Assembly: GCA_019417865.1 (NCBI GenBank)
Contig: DYCW01000252.1
Location: 1 to 5,827, forward strand
DNA length: 5,827 nt
Direction: 5' to 3'
Source: Ruminococcus sp.
GTDB lineage: Bacteria > Bacillota > Clostridia > Oscillospirales > Ruminococcaceae
Part shown: piece after piece, positions 1 through 5,384 of the stretch
Position numbering within the stretch: the stretch's first letter is position 1
How the letters are laid out: every line of letters starts with the position of its first letter
Notes under the pieces: model-generated
What the model was told of the DNA's origin: nothing
The model's input: only the letters and a program-made list of their open reading frames with translations
The model's database searches: none
Translations under genes and position numbers: made by a program

Positions 1-21
1 ATGTTATACTATCAAGGAAGT

Positions 22-60
22 GACCGCCTGTTTCGTTCCTGCTAAACGGGCGGTCTTTAT
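22..60 (+). terminator. Intrinsic terminator-like hairpin upstream of the AEC transporter gene
   Basis: A 12-bp stem pairs 22-33 with 44-55, containing one T-G wobble, around a 10-base loop. It is followed by TTTATTAT. The GC-rich base (GACCGCC/GGGCGGTC) and short T-rich tail fit a rho-independent terminator read on the + strand, most simply ending a gene that lies left of the window. The T tract is short (three T, then ATTAT), so efficiency is uncertain. A -10-like element at 2-10 raises the alternative that the hairpin sits in the leader of the downstream gene. Confidence 0.7.
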
Positions 61-96
61 TATGGAAGGGCACAGATTGTTTTGACAGACTGTGCG

Positions 97-104
97 AAAG
101 GGAG
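97..104 (+). promoter_or_regulatory. Ribosome binding site that fixes the AEC transporter start
   Basis: AAAGGGAG lies 8 nt before ATG 113. An in-frame GTG at 92 would place this Shine-Dalgarno inside the coding region and would add a short charged extension that does not fit the hydrophobic N-terminus of the family. ATG 113 is therefore preferred. Confidence 0.8.
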
Positions 105-112
105 TATGCATT

Positions 113-1039
113 ATGGCTGGAATTATTTTACAACAAGCAATTATTATGCTGATTCTGATTCTGGTGGGGATGCTGGCGTATCGTACCGGCATTGTCAGTC
201 GGGAGGGTGGAAAACAGCTTTCGAACCTAGTTTTGGAGATTGTCACTCCTGTCATCATTGTGCATGCCTATCTGGAGGAAGAATATGATCGGCAGTTGGT
301 TGTGAATTTGCTGCTGACGTTTGTATTGGCAGCGGCTTCTTATGTCATTGCGATTTTGCTTTCCATGTTGTTGTTTCGTGGAAAATATGCTGGAAAGCTG
401 ATACCAATTGAACGGTTTTCAGCGACCTACAGTAACTGCGGTTTTATGGGCATCCCGTTGGCAAGTGCATTGTTTGGGGCGGAAGGTGTCTTTTATGTGA
501 CTGCTTTCCTGACGATTTTTTTCCTGTTCTCCTGGACACATGGTATTATGCAGCTGACACAGACCAGGGATTTCAAAAAAATGCTGAAAATTTTCCGTTC
601 ACCGACCATCATCGGGATTGCAGTCGGATTGATTTTGTATTTTGTACAAATCCCCATTCCAGGTCTGCTGATGGATACAATGGGCTATATTGCTGATCTG
701 AATACGCCGCTTGCCATGATTGCTTCCGGGGTCAGTGTTGCACAGGCAAATTTACTTGGTGCGTTGCGTACCGTACGGATTTATTGGGTCAGTTTCGTGA
801 AACTGCTGGTCATTCCGCTGGCAGTGATGGCAATGTGTCTTTGTTTGCCGTTTGTATCCATGGAAGTACGAACGGTGGTCTTGTTGCTGACTGCTGCACC
901 GTCTGCTGCCATGTGCACATTACAGTGTCAGGTACATGGCTTGAACGATATCTATGCATCACAGATATTTGCTGCAACGACGATTCTTTCTATGGGTACC
1001 ATGCCACTCATCATTCAAATTTTCAGTATGTTGACATAA
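113..1039 (+). CDS. AEC (auxin efflux carrier) family transporter
   Basis: This encodes a 308-residue integral membrane protein, close to the usual 300-320 residues of bacterial AEC permeases, so it looks complete. Family features are visible: a hydrophobic first helix (about 4-22), a short basic loop, then repeated membrane segments across the length. Conserved-looking motifs are YSNCGFMGIPL (106-116), LNTPLAMIASG (196-206), AAPSAAM (261-267) and the C-terminal helix from ASQIF (282) to PLI (300). The NxGFxGxP and PLA motifs fall in the two symmetry-related halves expected of this 10-helix fold. Bacterial members are usually annotated as malate or other carboxylate permeases, but substrate cannot be read from sequence and is left open. 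It is a separate unit from the regulator gene 173 bases downstream, although that ROK-like regulator could control it. The start is ATG 113 because of its ribosome binding site. Confidence 0.93.
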   Translation: MAGIILQQAIIMLILILVGMLAYRTGIVSREGGKQLSNLVLEIVTPVIIVHAYLEEEYDRQLVVNLLLTFVLAAASYVIAILLSMLLFRGKYAGKLIPIERFSATYSNCGFMGIPLASALFGAEGVFYVTAFLTIFFLFSWTHGIMQLTQTRDFKKMLKIFRSPTIIGIAVGLILYFVQIPIPGLLMDTMGYIADLNTPLAMIASGVSVAQANLLGALRTVRIYWVSFVKLLVIPLAVMAMCLCLPFVSMEVRTVVLLLTAAPSAAMCTLQCQVHGLNDIYASQIFAATTILSMGTMPLIIQIFSMLT

Positions 1040-1044
1040 GATCA

Positions 1045-1087
1045 CTTAAAAATTTTTGTTTGTTTAGATGAGTTGTAAATTTTTAAG
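1045..1087. repeat. AT-rich perfect inverted repeat after the AEC gene
   Basis: CTTAAAAATTT (1045-1055) and AAATTTTTAAG (1077-1087) are perfect 11-base inverted copies separated by 21 bases. The repeat begins 5 bases after the AEC stop codon. The right arm is followed by AAAAATCGG rather than a T tract, and the stem has a single GC pair, so it would make a weak terminator on the + strand. It could also be a bent or protein-binding DNA element upstream of the regulator promoter. The arms are seen directly; the role is unknown. Confidence 0.55.
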
Positions 1088-1105
1088 AAAAATCGGCGGT
1101 AAAAC

Positions 1106-1134
1106 TTGCAAAAATAAAATGAGATTGTTAAAAT
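1106..1134 (+). promoter_or_regulatory. Candidate sigma-A promoter for the ROK-like regulator
   Basis: TTGCAA (1106-1111) is separated by 17 bases from TAAAAT (1129-1134). The same -35 hexamer in the same context (ACTTGCAA), with the same 17-base spacer, occurs in the much stronger promoter at 2492-2520. A perfect TATAAT also sits at 1140-1145, but it has no recognisable -35 at 16-18 bases, so it is a second, weaker candidate -10. Transcription from either would give a leader of about 60-75 nt before GTG 1213. Confidence 0.55.
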
Positions 1135-1195
1135 AATAGTATAATTGCAGAGAAGAAAGACGATATAAAACATGAATAGGATGCAAAGACGAAAC

Positions 1196-1202
1196 AAGGG
1201 AG
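1196..1202 (+). promoter_or_regulatory. Ribosome binding site for the GTG start of the ROK-like regulator
   Basis: AAGGGAG lies 10 nt before GTG 1213. No in-frame ATG lies between the upstream in-frame stop (TAG 1177-1179) and the winged helix; the first in-frame ATG encodes residue 40, inside the DNA-binding domain. The GTG start is therefore the best choice. Confidence 0.7.
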
Positions 1203-1212
1203 CGAGTATAAG

Positions 1213-2394
1213 GTGTGGAAACGGATAGAGGACAAATACTATGAACGGCAGCATGTTTACTTGCAGGTGTTGCAGCTGATACGAGAGCATGGTGCAATTT
1301 CCCGTGTAGAAATTGCAGCTGCTTTGCAGATGACACGTGGAGCCGTCTCCTTACTAATACAGGAAATGCTGGAAAAAGGCTTCCTGGAAGAGGTGGGAGC
1401 ATCACCAACCGTTGTAGGAAAAGGCAGACGGAAAATGTTGTTGGATATTCATCCGTCTCGATGGCTACTGATTGCAGTATCTGTAGATGCCAATAATATT
1501 GTAGTGGGATTGACAACCTTGGGATGGAATACGCTGGAAAAGCAGCGGGTTCCATTTGAGATTGCAGCAGCCTCCTGTGATAGCCTGGAAACGCAGATCA
1601 TCGCCGTGGTGCGACAGATTTTAAAGAGCAACTATATTGAAACAGAAAGAATCCTTGGTATGGGACTTGGCATGATGCCTTCTGTTTTACACCGGCTGTT
1701 TCCGCAGGAAAAGATTGCAAAAATGGAGGAATTGGAACAATCTCTGTCGCAACAGTTGCAAGTTCCTGTTTTTATGGGCAATGCACTTTCCTCTATGACC
1801 GCCTACTATCTTTATCAGCATGCAAAACAAGAAACAATTGCGTTATTTTGTGCAGATGGGGATGCCTATTATATTTCTTTTGCAAGCCGAACCTATCTGG
1901 TTGCATGTCTGTATCAAGAGCCGGTTTCTATGAATGACTTTTATCTTTCTGAACAAGAAACGATAGGCACACAGCTGACATCGGCGGCATTGATACAGCG
2001 AACCGCTCCTTATTACAGTGAGAAACAGACGCCCGTGCTCTATCGTTTAACAGGCGGCAAGCTGGAGCAGCTGACGTTGCCAATGCTATTTACCGCATCT
2101 TGTGCCGAAGGCAGGGACTTTGACCCTTGTCTTGTGCCGTTGATGGAGGAAATCATGCAGCAGTTTTGTCAGATATGGAATAATCTTTTGTTGTTATATC
2201 AGATTGACCAGCTGTATTTATATCGGTTGGATTTTACCCTTCCCTATTGGCAGGAAATTCAACAGTATGCAAAACGATATATGGGAGAGGAACGAGCAGC
2301 CCGGCTTGTCTGTGGCGATTTGACAGAGAAATGCCAGTATGCCGGCGGTGTATTTTATGCGATTGGCAGTGGTATTCAAAAAGCATCCAGTTGA
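1213..2394 (+). CDS. ROK-like transcriptional regulator with degenerate sugar-kinase body
   Basis: This is a 393-residue protein of typical length for ROK (NagC/XylR-type) repressors. Residues about 16-62 form a MarR-like winged helix: a first helix, then SRVEIAAALQMTRGAVS with the recognition helix, then EMLEKGFLEE and a wing around GKGRRKMLLDI (69-79). The rest has the layout of a ROK body: beta-rich segment 84-116, a GMGLGM turn (149-154), PVFMGNALSS (185-194), and a C-terminal YAGGVFYAIG stretch (376-385) resembling the usual glycine/alanine-rich end. The kinase hallmarks are lost. The phosphate loop DxGGTK is replaced by VDANNI, the NDAN catalytic site reads GNALSS with no aspartate, and the CxCGxxGCxE zinc motif is absent. 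It is thus probably a pure regulator whose ligand differs from, or binds unlike, the sugars of classical ROK repressors. It has its own promoter and terminator. Targets are unknown; the AEC gene upstream, or its own promoter, are the obvious candidates. Confidence 0.83.
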   Translation: MWKRIEDKYYERQHVYLQVLQLIREHGAISRVEIAAALQMTRGAVSLLIQEMLEKGFLEEVGASPTVVGKGRRKMLLDIHPSRWLLIAVSVDANNIVVGLTTLGWNTLEKQRVPFEIAAASCDSLETQIIAVVRQILKSNYIETERILGMGLGMMPSVLHRLFPQEKIAKMEELEQSLSQQLQVPVFMGNALSSMTAYYLYQHAKQETIALFCADGDAYYISFASRTYLVACLYQEPVSMNDFYLSEQETIGTQLTSAALIQRTAPYYSEKQTPVLYRLTGGKLEQLTLPMLFTASCAEGRDFDPCLVPLMEEIMQQFCQIWNNLLLLYQIDQLYLYRLDFTLPYWQEIQQYAKRYMGEERAARLVCGDLTEKCQYAGGVFYAIGSGIQKASS

Positions 2395-2412
2395 AAAATC
2401 AAACTGGAAGAG

Positions 2413-2463
2413 AGAGAAAACAGCAGAACCATAAGGAAAATGGCGGCTGTTTTCTCTTTTTTT
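2413..2463 (+). terminator. Rho-independent terminator of the ROK-like regulator gene
   Basis: A perfect 12-bp stem pairs AGAGAAAACAGC (2413-2424) with GCTGTTTTCTCT (2446-2457). The 21-base loop contains an inner CCAT/ATGG pairing (2429-2432 with 2440-2443). A run of seven T (2457-2463) follows. It begins 19 bases after the regulator stop codon and separates this unit from the aminotransferase promoter. Confidence 0.92.
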
Positions 2464-2491
2464 AAAATTTTTGTTTTTTCCTCGCGAACAC

Positions 2492-2520
2492 TTGCAAGCC
2501 AGTGAAAGATATGCTATAAT
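2492..2520 (+). promoter_or_regulatory. Strong extended -10 sigma-A promoter of the aminotransferase gene
   Basis: TTGCAA (2492-2497), a 17-base spacer, and a consensus TATAAT (2515-2520) preceded by TGC (2512-2514) form an extended -10. An AT-rich tract (2461-2480) just upstream could act as an UP element. Transcription should start near 2526-2528, giving a leader of about 80 nt. Confidence 0.88.
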
Positions 2521-2536
2521 AGAGCAGTAACAAAAC

Positions 2537-2561
2537 CGCACGGTTCGATGGGAACTGTGTG
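2537..2561 (+). promoter_or_regulatory. Hairpin in the aminotransferase mRNA leader
   Basis: CGCACGGTTC (2537-2546) pairs with GAACTGTGTG (2552-2561) through 10 pairs, two of them G-U, closing a 5-base loop. It starts about 10 nt after the predicted transcription start and has no T tract after it, so it is not a terminator. It may stabilise the 5' end or be part of a regulatory leader. No known riboswitch class is recognised. Confidence 0.5.
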
Positions 2562-2576
2562 TATGGAAGATTGCAG

Positions 2577-2607
2577 AAAGGAGTAGAATTTCCAAAGGGA
2601 AATTCAC
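2577..2607 (+). promoter_or_regulatory. Ribosome binding region with a hairpin over the Shine-Dalgarno
   Basis: Two purine-rich candidates precede ATG 2608. AAAGGAG at 2577-2583 is a better match but 24 nt away, and AAAGGGA at 2594-2600 is 7 nt away. Between them GAATTTCC (2586-2593) and GGAAATTC (2598-2605) form a perfect 8-bp stem with a 4-base loop. Folding would hide GGA of the near site. It would also bring the stronger upstream site within a few nucleotides of the start codon. Either way the start at 2608 is supported. Confidence 0.65.
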
Positions 2608-3891
2608 ATGCGAACAATGAGATTACAGGAAAAGAATGGGGAGGAACTGCAGGCATTTCAGGTAGAATGTCAGAAGGCATATCAGCAGTTTCAGGCAGAG
2701 AATTTGAAACTGGATATGTCCAGAGGAAAGCCAGCGGTTGCACAGCTGGAGCTGAGCATGGGAATGATGGATTGCCTGAAGCCAGATGACTACAAAGCGG
2801 AAAATGGTACGGACTGCCGGAACTACGGTGTGTTGGATGGACTGCCAGAAGCAAAGCGTTTCTTCGCACCAATGCTGGGTGTAAAGCCAGAAGAATTGAT
2901 TGTATATGGTAACTCCAGCCTGAACATTATGTATTGGGTAATGTCCGTTGCGATGACCAATGGTGTATTGGGTAGCACGCCGTGGGGAAAGCTGGATAAG
3001 GTGAAGTTTCTGTGCCCGGTACCGGGTTATGACCGCCATTTTGCGGTGACACAGTTCTTTGGTATGGAGTTAATCAATGTGCCCATGCAGGAAGACGGAC
3101 CGGATATGGATCTGGTGGAAAAACTGGTTGCAGAGGATGACAGCATCAAGGGTATTTGGTGTGTGCCAATGTATTCTAATCCAGGCGGTGTGGTATACAG
3201 TGATACAGTGGTAAAGCGGTTTGCAGCATTGAAGCCAAAGGCTGCCGATTTCCGGATTTTCTGGGATAATGCCTATTGTGTACATCATCTGGTTGACAAT
3301 CCGCCGGTACAGGCAAATCTGCTGGAAGAAGCTAGGAAAGTCGGCAACGAGGATATTTGCTATCTGTTTGCTTCTACTTCTAAGATTACGTTCCCGGGCA
3401 GCGGTGTGGCTGTCATGGCAGCCAGTGAAAAGAACATTGCAAGCCTGAAAAACGCCCTTGGTTTTGCCACAATTGGCTTTGACAAGATGAATCAGCTGCG
3501 GCATCTACGGTTCTTTGATGGCAAGTTTGAAAACCTGGTGGAACACATGAAGAAGCATAAAGAGCTGATCGCACCAAAGTTTGCCATTGTAGTCGATACA
3601 CTGGAAAAGGAACTGCACGATCTGGGCATTGCAAACTGGTCGAATCCAAAGGGCGGCTATTTTATCTCCTTCAATCAGAAGGGCTGTGCCAAGCGGATCG
3701 TACAGCTTTGTAAAGAAGCTGGTGTCGTACTGACGGGTGCAGGGGCATCGTTCCCGTATGGGATGGATCCGGAGGATGAAAACATCCGGATTTCTCCGAC
3801 CTTCCCGACCGAAGCAGAACTGCAAAAGGCAATGGATGTCTTCGTATGCAGTGCAAAGCTAGCGGCAGTAGAGAAGCTTTTGGCAGAATAA
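2608..3891 (+). CDS. PLP-dependent aminotransferase, class I/II fold (aspartate aminotransferase-like, MocR-related subgroup)
   Basis: This is a complete 427-residue cytosolic enzyme of fold type I that transfers an amino group between an amino acid and a 2-oxo acid using pyridoxal phosphate. Expected residues are visible: the phosphate-binding turn GNSS (101-104), SNPGG with N191 contacting the cofactor ring, FWDNAY with D220 pairing with the pyridine nitrogen and Y223, the Schiff-base lysine K259 in STSKITFPGSG, and the substrate carboxylate arginine R394 in ENIRISPT. The N-terminal DMSRGKP segment (36-42) and overall length match the family annotated as aspartate aminotransferase or 'aminotransferase class I/II-fold' in Clostridia and Actinobacteria (Pfam Asp_aminotransf, formerly MocR-type). 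It lacks the DNA-binding domain of true MocR regulators. Aspartate as amino donor is a family-level guess. It is monocistronic, with its own strong promoter, structured leader and terminator, which suggests a housekeeping role in nitrogen metabolism. Confidence 0.94.
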   Translation: MRTMRLQEKNGEELQAFQVECQKAYQQFQAENLKLDMSRGKPAVAQLELSMGMMDCLKPDDYKAENGTDCRNYGVLDGLPEAKRFFAPMLGVKPEELIVYGNSSLNIMYWVMSVAMTNGVLGSTPWGKLDKVKFLCPVPGYDRHFAVTQFFGMELINVPMQEDGPDMDLVEKLVAEDDSIKGIWCVPMYSNPGGVVYSDTVVKRFAALKPKAADFRIFWDNAYCVHHLVDNPPVQANLLEEARKVGNEDICYLFASTSKITFPGSGVAVMAASEKNIASLKNALGFATIGFDKMNQLRHLRFFDGKFENLVEHMKKHKELIAPKFAIVVDTLEKELHDLGIANWSNPKGGYFISFNQKGCAKRIVQLCKEAGVVLTGAGASFPYGMDPEDENIRISPTFPTEAELQKAMDVFVCSAKLAAVEKLLAE

Positions 3892-3914
3892 GTGCACAGA
3901 AAACAGAATATTAG

Positions 3915-3957
3915 AAAAATCCGTTTGCCATGGAGCAGACGGATTTTTTGTATTTTT
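3915..3957. terminator. Bidirectional terminator between convergent aminotransferase and flavodoxin/ferredoxin genes
   Basis: AAAAATCCGTTTGC (3915-3928) pairs with GCAGACGGATTTTT (3935-3948) through 14 pairs with one wobble, closing a 6-base loop. Reading + the stem runs into TTTTTTGTATTTTT, and reading - it ends in TTTTTCTAA. It starts 23 bases after the aminotransferase stop. On the - strand it begins just after the stop codon of the convergent gene (3956-3958), so one hairpin serves both units. The T tract is stronger on the + strand. Confidence 0.9.
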
Positions 3958-4717
3958 ATAGATATCGTTCTATTTTATGTTGTTCCAGTACTTCTTTTCC
4001 AATCAGTGTGATTGCTTTCTTTGGACAACTGCTGAAGCAGCGATAACACATGGTACACTGATCGCCGGAAGTTGCCTTGCTATTTTTGATATGTATGTTC
4101 TGCATGGGACATAATTTCTCACATATACCACAACCAATACAATTTTCTCTGTCAATTTTAGGATTTTTCGTATACGCTTTCGTCTTTCCTCTGAAATACA
4201 ACCGTTGACCAAATAAACCTGCAAGATGATAGAATAGATTCAAGCCATCCTGTGTGGGTTTATGGTTTAAAAACAGATTTGCTGCATGGTCGATCTTATC
4301 ACCAGTCGCCTGTATGATCTTCCTGTTTTCCTCAAAAGGCTTTTTCAGGCTCTTGACATCACCGATGCAATCTGGCATTCTCAGGTGTAGCCCTCCAACA
4401 ATATTTGCATGATATCTTTTGAAAATTCGTGCGGATACCCCCGCACCATCGCCGCTGAAAAGTCCCATAGTTGCAATGATATAAATATTCTTTCCGTTCC
4501 ATAATGTGTTATTCTGCTCAATAAAATCCCGAACAATTTTCGGAAGGTTGCTGTAATAGATGGGATAGGCAAATAGAATATCCTTACTTTCTAAGATTGC
4601 AGCAACAGACCGGTTGTCTTCAATAGAATACATTGCATGATTGTTGCTGATCTTGCTTAAAAATTGGGAGAGGCAAAATCTTGTATTGCCTGTTCCACTG
4701 AAATAAATTCCTGTCAT
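3956..4717 (-). CDS. Flavodoxin-like protein with two C-terminal [4Fe-4S] motifs (EFR1-type)
   Basis: This is a 253-residue soluble protein with two parts. Residues 1-165 resemble a flavodoxin fold. The FMN phosphate loop is SGTGNTR (7-13) after the first strand GIYF. A second strand ends in ILFAYPIYYSNLP (47-59), and an ATMGLFSGDGAG loop (82-93) could contact the isoalloxazine ring. Residues 188-235 hold two ferredoxin motifs: C193-x2-C196-x2-C199-x3-C203-P and C221-x2-C224-x2-C227-x3-C231-P, both complete for [4Fe-4S] clusters. Such proteins are annotated as EFR1-family ferredoxins in anaerobic Firmicutes and presumably carry electrons in the cytoplasm; their partners are mostly undefined. 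There is no signal peptide or membrane segment. It is the last gene of its operon, starting 15 nt after the membrane FMN-binding gene, which makes that protein its likely redox partner (inference). The GAGGTG ribosome site 8 nt upstream supports ATG at 4717. Confidence 0.92.
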   Translation of the reverse strand: MTGIYFSGTGNTRFCLSQFLSKISNNHAMYSIEDNRSVAAILESKDILFAYPIYYSNLPKIVRDFIEQNNTLWNGKNIYIIATMGLFSGDGAGVSARIFKRYHANIVGGLHLRMPDCIGDVKSLKKPFEENRKIIQATGDKIDHAANLFLNHKPTQDGLNLFYHLAGLFGQRLYFRGKTKAYTKNPKIDRENCIGCGICEKLCPMQNIHIKNSKATSGDQCTMCYRCFSSCPKKAITLIGKEVLEQHKIERYL

Positions 4718-4725
4718 CTTATTTA

Positions 4726-4731
4726 CACCTC
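4726..4731 (-). promoter_or_regulatory. Ribosome binding site of the flavodoxin/ferredoxin gene
   Basis: On the - strand GAGGTG lies 8 nt before ATG 4717. It sits directly next to the TGA (4735-4733) of the preceding gene, which favours translational coupling within the operon. Confidence 0.75.
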
Positions 4732-4732
4732 A

Positions 4733-5383
4733 TCAGGCACTTTTCAGTGCGGTTTCTATTGCTTTTTGGATTACCTTACTGGAATTTGTTGCAGAAGTAA
4801 CTGCGTCAACATCAATCTTCTGTTGTGAGATGATAGAAGACACAATGTTTTCTGCCACCACTCCACGTTCATTTCGATGCTCTAGAATCTCAATATCTGT
4901 AATTTCACCATCTAACACAGTAACGCTAACATGTGCATAAATATAGCCGACATTACATTCTCCCTCATAAATGCCATTTGGTATTGTAGAAATATTGATA
5001 TTTTCAATATCAATTTGTTTTACCTGCACTTTGTAATTGGAAAAACTGGAAATCCCACTGTAAATATGCATACCCAGCATGGCAATCACAATGCATGCTA
5101 AAATTCTATGTACCGCCGCCTTATTTTTCTTAATAATAAAAAGTATACATATCGTAGCAATACAAACAAGCATAACGCAGCCTGAAATGTTCATCAGTAA
5201 CGGACGTTGCCACCACAGTTGCAGTACGCTTATAAAATGTACTGCTGCTAAGGTAAGCGTAACAAAGCCACCGATACAATGGATTTTCATGATTCGCTTA
5301 CTGGGACTTTTTCTGAATCTGTTCCACAAAAACAGCATGCATTCAGCAAGAAAAAATATGGCTGTTATGATCCCCAAAATCAT
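4733..5383 (-). CDS. Four-helix membrane protein with diheme b-type histidine pattern and C-terminal FMN-binding domain
   Basis: This is a 216-residue protein. Four membrane helices are seen at about 1-20, 34-57, 62-84 and 90-111. Histidines H35 and H49 in helix 2 and H92 and H106 in helix 4 are each 14 residues apart. That spacing ligates two stacked b hemes in cytochrome b-like and ferric-reductase-like proteins. Helix 4 opens with the VHRIL motif common there. Basic loops after helix 1 (21-33) and before helix 4 (85-93) point to the cytoplasm, so the C-terminal domain should lie outside. Residues about 137-213 match a small FMN-binding domain (IYEGE, VTVLDGEITDIEI), ending in DAVTSATNSS (193-202). 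T199 is the expected covalent FMN attachment residue, although the usual SGAT glycine is serine. ApbE-type flavin transfer would be needed; no such gene is here. The likely role is transmembrane electron transfer to an extracytoplasmic flavin. An upstream in-frame TTG (5404) lacks a good ribosome site; ATG 5383 has one. Confidence 0.85.
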   Translation of the reverse strand: MILGIITAIFFLAECMLFLWNRFRKSPSKRIMKIHCIGGFVTLTLAAVHFISVLQLWWQRPLLMNISGCVMLVCIATICILFIIKKNKAAVHRILACIVIAMLGMHIYSGISSFSNYKVQVKQIDIENINISTIPNGIYEGECNVGYIYAHVSVTVLDGEITDIEILEHRNERGVVAENIVSSIISQQKIDVDAVTSATNSSKVIQKAIETALKSA

Positions 5384-5384
5384 A

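Noticed and set aside
20..85. Short GTG-started frame of 21 codons after AAGGAAG
   Set aside because: It runs through the terminator hairpin, has no recognisable composition, and is better explained by the stem-loop sequence itself.
82..110. TTGACA (82-87) and TATGCA (105-110) with a 17-base spacer, resembling a promoter
   Set aside because: The -10 would overlap the ribosome binding region and transcription would start at or after ATG 113, which has a good Shine-Dalgarno that would then not be transcribed.
92..112. GTG 92 as the start of the AEC transporter
   Set aside because: No ribosome site precedes it at a proper distance, whereas ATG 113 has AAAGGGAG 8 nt upstream.
1064..1555. Long open frame on the - strand across the regulator's 5' half
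   Set aside because: Serine/leucine-rich composition without domain-like pattern, and it overlaps a well supported gene on the other strand.
1213..2394. Functional ROK sugar kinase
   Set aside because: An N-terminal winged helix is present and the phosphate loop, catalytic aspartate and zinc-binding cysteines are missing.
2218..3039. Several - strand open frames of 129-138 codons opposite the regulator end and the aminotransferase
   Set aside because: They cross a strong terminator and promoter, or mirror the aminotransferase codons, and show no recognisable protein features.
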